Of a DNA stretch of 64,000 bases, positions 8,842 to 19,246 are shown in pieces; within the stretch, counting starts at the first letter, position 1, and each line of letters opens with the position of its first letter. The position numbers and the translations under genes were made by a program. The DNA is from Streptomyces diacarni (GTDB lineage: Bacteria; Actinomycetota; Actinomycetes; Streptomycetales; Streptomycetaceae): assembly GCF_003323715.1 (NCBI RefSeq), contig NZ_QOIN01000019.1:62001-126000 (forward strand), in the 5' to 3' direction. The notes beneath the pieces are model-generated. The model was given only the letters and a program-made list of their open reading frames with translations, had not been told where the DNA came from and did not search any database.

Positions 8842-9110
8842 GCGACCTCCCGTGGGGAGAGGGCTGGGCAGCGTCGCTGCCGGGTCTTCGCCCGCCCGCC
8901 GCGCGTCACCGGCAGCCGACCGACCGCGACGCCGCGCAGCGCCCGGTAAGCAGCGCCCGGGAAGTGGTCGAAAGCGTGCCGCCACGCGCTGGGGCCCGGA
9001 CCGGAGCAGCACCCGGCCCACGCGGTGCCCCTGGCGACAGGCCGCTAAACCCGCCCGTGCGGCGCCACCCGGCCCCGGGCGGCGCCGCACGGCGGATCCG
9101 GCACCTCGTC

Positions 9111-10358
9111 TCAGCCCAGGTGGACCGGCAGCTTCTGGTACCCGTTGATACCCAGGGACGGCACCCGGGGGGCCGGTGTGGCGGCCAGTCGCAGGTGCGG
9201 GAAGGCGTCGAACAGCCGGCTCAGGGCGATCTCCGCCTCGAGCCGGGCGAGGGACGCGCCGGGGCAGCGGTGCGGGCCGACCCCGAAGGCGATGTGGCGG
9301 GAGGCGTCGGCGCGGCCGGGGGCGAACACGTCGGGCGACGGGTCGGGGAAGGCGTGCGGGCAGCGCTGGATGGCCGGCAGCGGCACCAGCACCGCCTCTC
9401 CCTCGCGGACGACGTCATCGCCGATGGCCACGTCCTCGGTGGCGTAGCGGAACATCACGTTGCGGCTGGGGGACTCCCAGCGCAGCGCCTCCTCGACGAC
9501 CTCCGGCCAGGGGTTGTCCCCGTCATTGCCCGCGTCCTGCCGCTTCCTGGCCGCCGCGAGCGTGTCGGGGTGGGTCAGCAGCCCTGTGACGGCGTGGCAG
9601 ATGAGGTTGGCCGTGGTCTCGTGCCCACCGATGATGGTCACCACCAGGTTCCCGATGACCTCCGCCTCCGAGAGCTCGCCCTCGTCCATGGCCGTGGCCA
9701 GGTCCATGGTCAGGTCGTCACGGTCGCCGCGTGCCCGCTTCTGTTCGATCAGCGCCAGCAGGGTCGCGGGGAAGCGCTGCCCGACGGTGTCCTGCACCTC
9801 CTCGACGGAGGCCTCGGAGTTCATCGCGGCGGCCGACAGCTCACGCAGCTCCTCGCGCAGTGCCCCCTCCTCCGGGACGCCGAGGAGCGAGCAGATGACC
9901 TCCAACGGCAGCGGCAGCGCGAAGCCACTCAGAAGGTCGGTCTCCTGGCCCGCGGGGACGGCGGCGAGCCCGGTCAGCAGGCGGTCGGTGACGGCCTCGA
10001 TACGGGGCCGCAGGGCCTGTACGCGCCGCGGTGAGATGGCCCGCTGCACGGGAAGCCGCAGCCGGCGGTGGGTCTGACCGTCGGTGGTGAGCAGCCCCTT
10101 GCCCTCGACGATGAACAGCAGCGGCCAGTCCGCCGGTATCTCGCCGCGCGCGTGGGCGCCCCAGTTCCCGATGTCCTTGGAGAAGCGGGCGTCGCTCATC
10201 ACGAGGGCGCCCGCCTCCCGCGTCGTCACCGCTTTGGCCACCACGCCACCAGGGAGCGCCACAGTGGCAACCGGCCCTGCTGCGCGGAGGGCTGCTCCTT
10301 CGCCTCCGTGGAGATCGGCTGGGGCGGGTTCGAGATGAAGCTGTGCTGTGCGGTCCAC
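9111..10358 (-). CDS. Cytochrome P450 (canonical motifs)
   Basis: Soluble bacterial class I P450 of about 415 residues. The I-helix oxygen-activation motif reads IIGGHETTAN, the K-helix ExxR is intact in EEALRWESP, and the heme loop FGVGPHRCPG carries the proximal Cys near residue 365. GTG 10358 was chosen because the family N-terminus (LHLEPAPADLHGGEGAALRAAGP) needs it and a GGACAGCA stretch precedes it; no other usable start keeps this region. That start places its first 133 nt inside the coding frame of the next P450. The substrate is unknown; ferredoxin and reductase would come from elsewhere. Confidence 0.82.
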   Translation of the reverse strand: MDRTAQLHLEPAPADLHGGEGAALRAAGPVATVALPGGVVAKAVTTREAGALVMSDARFSKDIGNWGAHARGEIPADWPLLFIVEGKGLLTTDGQTHRRLRLPVQRAISPRRVQALRPRIEAVTDRLLTGLAAVPAGQETDLLSGFALPLPLEVICSLLGVPEEGALREELRELSAAAMNSEASVEEVQDTVGQRFPATLLALIEQKRARGDRDDLTMDLATAMDEGELSEAEVIGNLVVTIIGGHETTANLICHAVTGLLTHPDTLAAARKRQDAGNDGDNPWPEVVEEALRWESPSRNVMFRYATEDVAIGDDVVREGEAVLVPLPAIQRCPHAFPDPSPDVFAPGRADASRHIAFGVGPHRCPGASLARLEAEIALSRLFDAFPHLRLAATPAPRVPSLGINGYQKLPVHLG

Positions 10359-11680
10359 TGCTGTCCGTTCGTCGAGGCCGTCGGCGGGAGGGGGAAGATG
10401 ACGGGTAGCGCGGTGGGGGACCGCGCGATGTACGGCAGGTCCCAGTTCAGCTGTTCCTTCGCCACGGACATCCGCAGGCCCGGCAGCCGGCTCCACAGCA
10501 CCTCGAGCCCGGTGCGCACGATGAGCGTGCCGATGTCGTGGGCCGGGCAGGCGTGCGCCCCCGCGCCCCACGCCAGGTGCGACCTGTTGACCCGGGAGAC
10601 GTCCCAGCCCGCCGAGAGCATCGTCGGATCGGCGCCTGTCGCACCGAGGCAGATGATGGCCATGTCACCGCAGTTGACGGGGTATCCGCCCAGCGTGGTG
10701 TCCTGGGTGGCCCACCGGCCGATGAGGTTCTGGATGGGGGCGTTGACCCACATCACGCGGTTCATCGCCTCCTCCATCTGGCAGCGCCCGGCGATGACGT
10801 CGGCGTGGAGCTCGGGGTTGGTCAGCATTTCCAGCACGGTGTTGCAGATCCAGGTCGTGCTGGCGCCGCGCCCCGCGACGATCTGGAGCCACACGTCCTC
10901 GCTCAACTCGTGCGTGTCCATGCCCAGGCTCAGCTCGCGGTTGTAGTGGTGCATCCACGAGACCAGGTCGGGCCCCGGGGCGCGCTGCTTGCCGGTGACC
11001 AGGGCACGCATCTGCGCGTCGAGCTCGGCGGCGGCACGCTGGGCACCGGCGCCGCCGCTGAGCAGGTCGTGGATGGCGTTGCCCGTGGCCAGCGCGCCGC
11101 TCTCGTCCATGCCCATCAGCCGCATCACGACCAGCAGTGGCAGCGGCAGCGCGTACTGGGCCAGGATGTCGACCTCGTTCCACTCCCGCGGCCCGCCTTC
11201 CGGGAAGAACGCGGTGATGAGCTGGTGTGCGAGGTCCTCGATCAGGTCGCGGGTGCGCAGCAGGTCGAGTTCTGCCAGCGCCTTGTTGCCCGGCTCGGCC
11301 AGCCGCGCGTGCTCCGCGCCCTCCGCGTACAGGCGGCTGCGCCGGTAGGCGAACTGGGGGATCATCGGATGCCCTGCGGGAAGGGTGCCCTGTGCCAGGT
11401 CGCGGTACCAGCGGGAGTCCCGCGTCCACAGCACGTGGCCGCGGTTTTGCAGGATGTCCAACTGGTCGGCGTGGTCGAGGACCAGGTACCCGCGCAAGGC
11501 CCCCGTCTCCTCGAGCGTCACCGGGGCGACAGGACCGAAGGTTCTGCGCAGGCTCGCGTAGTAGGAGAACGGGTCGCGTGCGAAGTCCTGACCGTAGAGT
11601 GGGGCGCTGCGCTCGGGCCACGGCGCCGAGACACGGGGCCAGGCGCCGCCAAGGGGATTGACTGCGGGGTGAGTTGACAC
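10226..11680 (-). CDS. CYP157-like cytochrome P450 without the ExxR motif
   Basis: P450-fold protein of about 484 residues. The heme loop AWGAGAHACPAHD (Cys near residue 377, usual Phe replaced by Trp) is present. At the K-helix the expected ExxR is replaced by NRVMW, so both charged residues are gone. The I-helix also departs from AGxET (VAGRGASTTW). It aligns along its length with the conservon P450 at 40498-42051 and recalls the CYP157 family of Streptomyces, known for a non-ExxR K-helix. GTG 11680 follows AGGA by 8 nt; ATG 11701 is an alternative. Its last ~44 residues overlap the next gene, and the protein may lack ordinary monooxygenase activity. Confidence 0.78.
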   Translation of the reverse strand: MSTHPAVNPLGGAWPRVSAPWPERSAPLYGQDFARDPFSYYASLRRTFGPVAPVTLEETGALRGYLVLDHADQLDILQNRGHVLWTRDSRWYRDLAQGTLPAGHPMIPQFAYRRSRLYAEGAEHARLAEPGNKALAELDLLRTRDLIEDLAHQLITAFFPEGGPREWNEVDILAQYALPLPLLVVMRLMGMDESGALATGNAIHDLLSGGAGAQRAAAELDAQMRALVTGKQRAPGPDLVSWMHHYNRELSLGMDTHELSEDVWLQIVAGRGASTTWICNTVLEMLTNPELHADVIAGRCQMEEAMNRVMWVNAPIQNLIGRWATQDTTLGGYPVNCGDMAIICLGATGADPTMLSAGWDVSRVNRSHLAWGAGAHACPAHDIGTLIVRTGLEVLWSRLPGLRMSVAKEQLNWDLPYIARSPTALPVIFPLPPTASTNGQQWTAQHSFISNPPQPISTEAKEQPSAQQGRLPLWRSLVAWWPKR

Positions 11681-11880
11681 GGCGATCATCCTGTACGGCA
11701 TCGATCACCGGATCAAGCCGCGGGCGGCCCCGAACCGGCGGACGCGGCTCTTGGGGCCTGACGTCGAGCGGGTGCCTCGCCGGTCGGGGCTGCGCCGTGC
11801 CGGTCACAGCGGAGCCCGGCCCCGCCGGTGCGGGCCGCCGTTGTGCGCTGCCGGGCCCGGCCGGGCGGTTCCCAGGCCCG

Positions 11881-12177
11881 CTACCCGGACACCCCGTCGA
11901 CGAAGAGAAGCCGCCGCTCCAGTGCGGACTGCCGCAGCTTCAGCGCGGGCGCGTACGCGGCGGACGCGTACCACTCCCTGGCCCGCTCGGCGTCCGGGAA
12001 CTCGAGGACGACGAGGCGCTCGGAGGCGGGCCAGGCGCCCTCCACGGCGTCGGGCAGGGCACCGCGAACGAGGTAGCGGCCGCCGTGCCGACGAATGGAG
12101 TCCTCCGCCAACTGCCGGTAGGTGTCGGCGAGTTCCTCGTCCAACACCTCGACCTCGGAGATCACGTAAACAGACAT
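11881..12177 (-). CDS. DUF1330 domain-containing protein
   Basis: Small 98-residue ferredoxin-like fold (dimeric alpha-beta barrel) protein of unknown function. Family features seen: MSVYVISEVEVLDEELADTY at the start, GGRYLVRGALPDAVEG, and VVLEFPDAERAREWYASAAYAP in the C-terminal half. No catalytic assignment is safe. ATG 12177 fits the family start; ATG 12186 is also possible. Neither has a good ribosome site. It sits alone between the P450 pair and the GH16 gene, all on the minus strand. Confidence 0.8.
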   Translation of the reverse strand: MSVYVISEVEVLDEELADTYRQLAEDSIRRHGGRYLVRGALPDAVEGAWPASERLVVLEFPDAERAREWYASAAYAPALKLRQSALERRLLFVDGVSG

Positions 12178-12202
12178 GGCGGTCATGCTGCCAGGCACGT
12201 CA

Positions 12203-12240
12203 AGCGGCGCCCCCCCCCGCGACAGGTGGGGAGCGCCGCT
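12203..12240 (-). terminator. Terminator downstream of the GH16 gene
   Basis: Inverted repeat: AGCGGCGCCCCCC at 12203-12215 pairs with 12228-12240 with one mismatch, leaving a loop of about 12 nt. It starts 16 nt after the GH16 stop in the direction of transcription. Confidence 0.65.
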
Positions 12241-12255
12241 AGGAGACCTGTTCTC

Positions 12256-13242
12256 TCACCCCGCCGCGTGCCCGGCGGGAGCGGTGACGTCCACGGCGAC
12301 GTGGTCGACGAGGAGCGAGCCCCCGGACGCGGTGGCGGCCGTCGGGGTGTCCTGGCCCGCGTCGCCGTTGGGGAAGGCGCCGCCCATGGCCAGGTTGAGC
12401 AGGACGAAGTGGCCGTGGTCCGTGGCGTTCTGCCACGTGGCGGCGTCCATGTCGGACTCCCGCACGGTGTGGAAGAGCCGGCCGTCCTGGTACCAGCGCA
12501 GCTCCTCGGTGGCGCCGCTGCGGTCGAGTTCGAGCGCGTACTCGTGGAAGCCGCCCTGGCAGCTGCCGTCGCACGTCGCACTGTTGCCGATGCCGGTGGT
12601 CTCGTTGCAGGGGCCGCCGGGATTGACACCGCAGTGGAGTACGCCGTGTGCCGCGCTCTGGCCGTTGACGTTCTCCATGATGTCGAACTCGCCCACGCCC
12701 GGCCAGTTCTGGTAGTTGCCACGGTAGTCGGCGCCCAGGGTCCAGAAGGCGGGCCAGTAGCCCAGCGCCTGGTCGCCGGAGACCTCGGGCAGTTTCAGGC
12801 TCGCCGAGACGCGCATCGTGCCGCCCTCGGGCGCCGCGAAGTCCGTGCGCCGGGTCTCGATGCGGGCCGAGGTCCAGGCGTCGCCGTCCTTGAGGGCGGT
12901 GATCTTCAGGTGGCCCTCGCCGTCGAGTTGCAGGTTCTCCGGCCTGTCGGTGTACGTCTGCACCTCGCCCGTGCCCCAGTTGGGCGGGCCGCCGGGGTAG
13001 CTGGTGCCGGTGTCGACGATCCAGTCGTCGCCGGAGGGCGGGGACCCGGCCGACCCGTCGAAGTCGGTGCGCCACGCCTCCTGGGCGACCTGTCCGACCT
13101 GTGCGTGCTCGGCGGCCTGCGGGGGCTGCCCGGACGTCCCGTCGGCCTGGGCGCTCGGCAGCGCCATCGTGCCGAGTGCCGTCACCATCGCGGCCATCAC
13201 CGCCGGACGGTACCCGCGGCGTCTTCTGCCAGTACGGACCAT
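12256..13242 (-). CDS. Secreted glycoside hydrolase family 16 (beta-1,3/1,3-1,4-glucanase type)
   Basis: Exported endo-glucanase of 328 residues that should cut beta-1,3-linked glucans such as laminarin or fungal wall glucan. A basic leader (RTGRRRRGYR), a hydrophobic segment and an Ala-rich cleavage region form a signal peptide of about 34 residues. The GH16 catalytic signature is VGEFDIMENV (nucleophile Glu, Asp, acid/base Glu) near residues 187-195, with YWPAFWTLGADY just before it. No carbohydrate-binding module is attached. ATG 13242 has AAGGAG 8 nt upstream. The exact linkage specificity cannot be read from sequence. Confidence 0.88.
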   Translation of the reverse strand: MVRTGRRRRGYRPAVMAAMVTALGTMALPSAQADGTSGQPPQAAEHAQVGQVAQEAWRTDFDGSAGSPPSGDDWIVDTGTSYPGGPPNWGTGEVQTYTDRPENLQLDGEGHLKITALKDGDAWTSARIETRRTDFAAPEGGTMRVSASLKLPEVSGDQALGYWPAFWTLGADYRGNYQNWPGVGEFDIMENVNGQSAAHGVLHCGVNPGGPCNETTGIGNSATCDGSCQGGFHEYALELDRSGATEELRWYQDGRLFHTVRESDMDAATWQNATDHGHFVLLNLAMGGAFPNGDAGQDTPTAATASGGSLLVDHVAVDVTAPAGHAAG

Positions 13243-13405
13243 GACGATGCGCTCCTTCACGGTGGGGGGATGAGCGCTCTCTCGGCACAGCACCGTGCCC
13301 AAGGTCTGGACCAACGTCAAGGCCTCGGGTGCGATCGGGCCGACACGGGCACGCACACCCCCGTTCGGTCCACCCCAGCTCCGCGCCGTCCGGCGGGCGC
13401 CGGTC

Positions 13406-14818
<1,413 letters not shown>

Positions 14819-16759
14819 TTACCGTCCCCCCGCTTCCGTCGGCGCCGCCCAGCGCGGTCGCAGCACGGTGCCGTCGAGAAAGCGGACGAGGAGCGTGTCG
14901 CCGCTGACCTCGGCGGTCACCGACGCACGCAGCGCGCGCGGATCCACGGCGTCCCGGGAGAGCACGATCAAAGAGGCGTGCAGACCGCCGGCCGCCCCGG
15001 CGTCCTCCGGGCGGCCGGTCAGCGTCACGGAGGGCGTCGCCGAGTGCGGTCCGTACGCGTTGGCGTGCGTCTCCAGAGCGACCGAGGCCCCGTCCTCGTC
15101 CCAGCCGTGCAGCGCGATCACGGCACTCGTCAGCCCGTCCGCCGTACGCGCGAGGGCCCACCCGGGGCCGGTCGCCGTGTGCACGGGCTGCCGGTGGGCG
15201 ACCGCGTAACCGCTCTCACGGACCGACGCGCCCGGCGGAGCCTGGGCGCGGTGGACCCGGACCTCCCACGGCCCGTGCGGCAGCGAGACCGTCTCGATGC
15301 GGAACGCGCCCGGATGCCCGGGGAGTTCGGCCTCGTGCCAGGACGACGCCTGGCCGTCCGCACAGCTGAGGGGATGGATGCGGCGGCGCGAAGAGGGGAT
15401 GCCGTCGGGGCTGAGCAGCGCGAGGTGGTTGTCGCGGGTGCGCTGCCGGGCGTGCGGGGCGCTGGTGGGCGCCGTGGCCGTCGAGTAGGCGAAGGCGGCG
15501 TAGTGCGGATCGTCCGGGCCGACGCCGCGCGGCGGCTGGTGGTCGCTTCCGTGGTTGACGAGCCGGACGAGGCCGTCGTGCCGGGTGCTGTGCAGCAGCC
15601 AGCCGGGGGCCGGGAGCGCGACGCACTGGTCGGTCTCCTCCACGGGCAGCGGGCTTTCGGTCTCCGTCCACACCGGGTGGTTCGGGGGCAGCAGCAGCCC
15701 GAGGAACCCCTTGCTCGCCCAGTACGGCGACGCGGGGCCCGAGTAGGGCTGCGACGCGGGCAGGAACGTGTCGTACCAGCCGAGCGGCAGCAGCCCACGT
15801 TCGTCGGGGACGCCGCGCTCCACGAAGTGCCGCAGCGTTCCCGAGGCGAGGCGGCGGGTGAGGCCGGGCGCCAGCGGGGTGCAGTCCGCCAGCGCGCCCA
15901 TCCACGCCGGTGCCAGGACGGCGAACCGGTAGGAGAGGGAGCGCCCCTGGTGGACGGGCGCGCCGTCGCCGCCGAAGAAGTGCGGATAGGTGGCGAGGTA
16001 GGCGCTCAGCCGCTGCCGGTAGACCTCGCCCCGGCCGCCGTCGGTGCCCTCGGTTGCCGCTGCCATCCTGGACCAGAGCAGCGGATACAGGTGCAGGGCC
16101 CAGCCGCCGTAGTAGTCGAAGTTGCGGCCGTCCCCGTCGGTGTACCAGCCGTCCGCCACGTACCAGTCCTCGATCCGGTCCAGGCCGCTCTCGATGTCGG
16201 CCCTGCGGTGGGGAGCGCCCACCGAGGCGAGGAACTGCTCGGAGACCACCTGGAAAAGCCGCCAGTTGTTGTCCCAGGTACGTGCGCCGGCGAAGCCGGA
16301 GAACCAGTCGACGATCCGCTCCTGCACCCGGGTATCCAGCCGGTCCCACAGCCAGGGCCTGGTCTCGTGCAGGGCGACGGCGATCGAGGCGGCCTCGACC
16401 ATCTGCTGCGAGCAGTCGGTCAGCGCGGGCCAGGCCTCACCGCCGTCCCTGTCGGTTCCCGAGGCGAGCCCGGCGGCGTACCGCTCGACCAGCGCCGCGT
16501 CGACGTCGCCGCCCGCGCCCGCGATGCGGCAGGCGGCGAGCAGGAAGGAGCGGGCGAAGCCTTCCAGACCGTCGAGGACGACCCCCGACCAACTGCCCCG
16601 GCCCGGCAGCCGGTACTGGGCGAGCCCTGGAGTGGCGTACGGCAGGAAGGCGTCCAGGAGCCGGTCGGCGACCGCCTCCCAGTGGGCGCGCGTCCACCCG
16701 GTGCGGGGAGAGCGGACGCGGTCGGTCGGCGGCAGCGGCAGGTGGGGCGGGACGGACAT
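14819..16759 (-). CDS. DUF2264 protein (polysaccharide-utilisation associated)
   Basis: Protein of about 646 residues without signal peptide. The N-terminal (alpha/alpha)6-type half is recognised as DUF2264: SWSGVVLDGLEGFARSF, then NNWRLFQVV, YYGGWALHLYPLLW and YWASKGFLGLLLP. The C-terminal part looks beta-rich. DUF2264 proteins recur beside genes for breakdown of acidic polysaccharides; the biochemical role is not known to me. ATG 16759 has GGAGGG upstream. A GTG at 16792 would overlap the PL8 stop as GTGA and is the alternative start. Last gene of the minus-strand arm, translationally close to the PL8 lyase. Confidence 0.8.
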   Translation of the reverse strand: MSVPPHLPLPPTDRVRSPRTGWTRAHWEAVADRLLDAFLPYATPGLAQYRLPGRGSWSGVVLDGLEGFARSFLLAACRIAGAGGDVDAALVERYAAGLASGTDRDGGEAWPALTDCSQQMVEAASIAVALHETRPWLWDRLDTRVQERIVDWFSGFAGARTWDNNWRLFQVVSEQFLASVGAPHRRADIESGLDRIEDWYVADGWYTDGDGRNFDYYGGWALHLYPLLWSRMAAATEGTDGGRGEVYRQRLSAYLATYPHFFGGDGAPVHQGRSLSYRFAVLAPAWMGALADCTPLAPGLTRRLASGTLRHFVERGVPDERGLLPLGWYDTFLPASQPYSGPASPYWASKGFLGLLLPPNHPVWTETESPLPVEETDQCVALPAPGWLLHSTRHDGLVRLVNHGSDHQPPRGVGPDDPHYAAFAYSTATAPTSAPHARQRTRDNHLALLSPDGIPSSRRRIHPLSCADGQASSWHEAELPGHPGAFRIETVSLPHGPWEVRVHRAQAPPGASVRESGYAVAHRQPVHTATGPGWALARTADGLTSAVIALHGWDEDGASVALETHANAYGPHSATPSVTLTGRPEDAGAAGGLHASLIVLSRDAVDPRALRASVTAEVSGDTLLVRFLDGTVLRPRWAAPTEAGGR

Positions 16760-16788
16760 GGGGAAGGACCCTCCGGATGCGGGCGGTG

Positions 16789-19206
16789 TCACGTCAGGCG
16801 GGCGTGGTGGGTGTGGCCGCGCGAGCCGCCCACCGCGACGGTCAGCAGCGGGCGGCGCCCAGGGGTGAGGGCCACGGTGTCGTCGCTGCTGAGAACGGAC
16901 CGTACGGGGAAGGGCAGGCGGACGGTGACCCGGTCAGCGGTGCGTGACGGGTCGGCGACGGAGACGGCCGCCTCACCGTGGCCGCGGCGTACCACAACCG
17001 AGGCGGTCCCGTCGGTGGCCAGGCCCGCGGCGGTGCCGGCCTGCCAGAAGTGGGCCGCCGTCAGGCCGTCCCGGCGCGACTCGACCGCCTGCACCGTCGG
17101 CGAGTTGGCAGCCACCCGTACGGGCCGCGAGACCCGCCACCGGGCGGTCGCCGCCGCTGAGGCGCCCGGCAGCACCGCGTAGGCGTAGCCCGCGTCGGCG
17201 GGGGAGGTGCCGTGGTCGAACCAGAGGGTGAGGTAGCGCCGCGTCAGCGGCGTGGAGCTGCCGGCGGTGTCCGCGCCGGTGTTGATGTCCCGCCACGCTC
17301 CGGTGCGCTCCTCGCGCAGCGCGCGCAGTGCGGCGCCCGCGGGGAAGACGTAGCCGCCTACGCCCTCCAGGTGCGCCCAGCCGGCCCGGTCGAAGGCCTG
17401 CGACCACCCCTGGGTGCCGGGCATGCGGACGCCGTCGACGCGGAGGGCCGAGGTGCCGTGCGCGTGCAGGTTGCGGTTCTCCACGACGGTCTCGACCCTG
17501 CGGCCTTCCCCGGAGCGGATGCCGGCCCCGAGGGCGACGAGCGCGTTGTCGAGGAAGAACCAGGCCTTCTTGGCCCGCGGACTGCCTTCGACGCCGATCA
17601 GCTCCATGGCGGACACCCCGAACCGGCCCTCCAGCGCGGCGCCGCCCGCGGCGCGGTTCGAGGGCAGGTAGAGGCCGGTCCCGGCACCGGTGCCCGCGTC
17701 CTCGCGGTGCCGGACCTCGACCGTGGTGCCCGGCAGCCGGTACGGGTCGACGGTCGGCCAGAAACCGTCACCGAACTGGCCGAGGTCGTCCTCGGTGTAG
17801 AGGTACGTCATGCCGTCGCCGGTGTACCAACCGTGCAGGTTCTCCCCGTTGCCCGCCTCGTACCCGGCGATGCGCCGGGAGGAGAGCGAGAGCGCGAGCG
17901 CCCAGCGGGGCCGGCGGTGCACCACCCGGTCCATGTCGGCGAAGACCACGTGCAGGGCGGGGCGCTCGGCGGGACGCACGTGGCCGTCGGCCAGCAACGC
18001 CTTGGCGCGCACCACCTGGGGGACGTCCGCCTCATCGACGTAGGGGTAGCTGCGGTTGCGCCCGATCCAGCCCTTGACCAGGGCCCGCCACCTCTTCGCG
18101 CGGGCGGCGGGGGCGCTCTCGGCGAGCAGCAGGACGGTGGAGATCAGCGCCGCGCCGGCGGTGTGGTCGCTGTGCTGTTCGCGGGAGACGGCGCGCCCGC
18201 GTACGGCGTCCGCCATCAGCCCGTCGAAGACCAGCGGTGCGAAGGACTTCTCGACCGCCTCGTACACCGCCTCCACGTGCGTGTCGGTGACGGCCCAGGG
18301 GGAGTCCGCGAGCAGCGCGAGGGCCTGGGCGACTCCGGTGAGCAGCACGTTCCCGTACGAGCCCGTGTAGGCCACGGCCTCGTGCTGGACGAAGGAGCCG
18401 TCCTCGTAGAAGCCGTCGCCCGAGGTGACGTACCCGAAGAGGGTGTTGCGCCCGGAGTCGCGGCTGTCGGACAGGCCGTCGCGGGCGGAGGCGAGTTTCC
18501 CCTCGTCCCGTCCGAGCAGGCCGCGCAGGGCGACGATCAGGCACTTGTCGGCTCTGTTGGCGCCGGTCTCGGACAGGGAAGGGGAGTTGGTGCGGCGGTC
18601 GGGGTCGGGGCAGAAGCGGTCGACCGCGGCCAGGTACCGGCTCAGGTCGTCGGCCGGTAGGTGCGCGCGCACGAGCACGCAGCTGTCCAGCAGCGCGCGG
18701 GGTGCGCCGATCTCCCAGAACCACCAGTTGCCGCTCTCGTGGGCCTGCGCGTGGTACGCCTCGTCGTGCAGGAAGCGAAGCGCCCCGACCAGCGCCTCCG
18801 CCACCTCTTCCGAAGCGGTCAGGCGGGTGCCCTGGGTGGCCCATGCGAGGGCGAGGGTACGCAGGCGGGTGTAGCTCTGTCCGAAGTTGCCCGGCTCGGT
18901 GGCGGGGGACAGGTCGCTCCACAGCGCGGTCCTGGAAGGGGAGCGGTCCAGCCGCTGCCACAGGTCGGTCGCCGCGGTCTCCAGCCGGGCGAGGGCGGCG
19001 GCGACGTCGGTGTCGCCGGGATCGGCGGCGCGCCCGGTGAGGAGCTGGGCGGCGCGGGTGAGCAGGGTCTCGAACACGTCGGCCTCCCTGGCCGGCCTCC
19101 CGGGCTGTGCCGCGCGGGCCTGAACGGCGCGGGGGAGCAGGGCGGCGGCCGGTGCGGCCAGGAGGGCGCGGCGGCCGGTCACCATGCGGGTGTGGGAAGA
19201 GCGCAT
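16789..19206 (-). CDS. Secreted polysaccharide lyase family 8 (hyaluronate/chondroitin/xanthan lyase)
   Basis: Exported 805-residue lyase that should cleave uronic-acid-containing glycans by beta-elimination. A twin-arginine-like leader (TGRRALLAAPAAALLPRA) precedes an (alpha/alpha)6 domain and a long C-terminal beta-sandwich domain. Catalytic elements of the family are visible: SGNWWFWEIGAPR (Asn), QHEAVAYTGSYG near residue 274 (His and Tyr) and RGRAVSREQ (Arg). PL8 includes hyaluronate, chondroitin AC and xanthan lyases, and sequence alone does not separate them here. It is 41 nt downstream of the LacI regulator and directly upstream of DUF2264. Confidence 0.88.
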   Translation of the reverse strand: MRSSHTRMVTGRRALLAAPAAALLPRAVQARAAQPGRPAREADVFETLLTRAAQLLTGRAADPGDTDVAAALARLETAATDLWQRLDRSPSRTALWSDLSPATEPGNFGQSYTRLRTLALAWATQGTRLTASEEVAEALVGALRFLHDEAYHAQAHESGNWWFWEIGAPRALLDSCVLVRAHLPADDLSRYLAAVDRFCPDPDRRTNSPSLSETGANRADKCLIVALRGLLGRDEGKLASARDGLSDSRDSGRNTLFGYVTSGDGFYEDGSFVQHEAVAYTGSYGNVLLTGVAQALALLADSPWAVTDTHVEAVYEAVEKSFAPLVFDGLMADAVRGRAVSREQHSDHTAGAALISTVLLLAESAPAARAKRWRALVKGWIGRNRSYPYVDEADVPQVVRAKALLADGHVRPAERPALHVVFADMDRVVHRRPRWALALSLSSRRIAGYEAGNGENLHGWYTGDGMTYLYTEDDLGQFGDGFWPTVDPYRLPGTTVEVRHREDAGTGAGTGLYLPSNRAAGGAALEGRFGVSAMELIGVEGSPRAKKAWFFLDNALVALGAGIRSGEGRRVETVVENRNLHAHGTSALRVDGVRMPGTQGWSQAFDRAGWAHLEGVGGYVFPAGAALRALREERTGAWRDINTGADTAGSSTPLTRRYLTLWFDHGTSPADAGYAYAVLPGASAAATARWRVSRPVRVAANSPTVQAVESRRDGLTAAHFWQAGTAAGLATDGTASVVVRRGHGEAAVSVADPSRTADRVTVRLPFPVRSVLSSDDTVALTPGRRPLLTVAVGGSRGHTHHARLT

Positions 19207-19246
19207 CCTTGGCTCCTTCGGACGGTGAGTGCGTCGGAGTGAGCGG

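Noticed and set aside
9111..10571. Extended version of the first P450 starting at 10571
   Set aside because: The extra 71 residues are Arg/His-rich shadow of the neighbouring P450; GTG 10358 fits the family.
12211..12218. Run of C residues as a phase-variable tract
   Set aside because: It lies in the loop-side arm of a terminator, outside any coding sequence or promoter.
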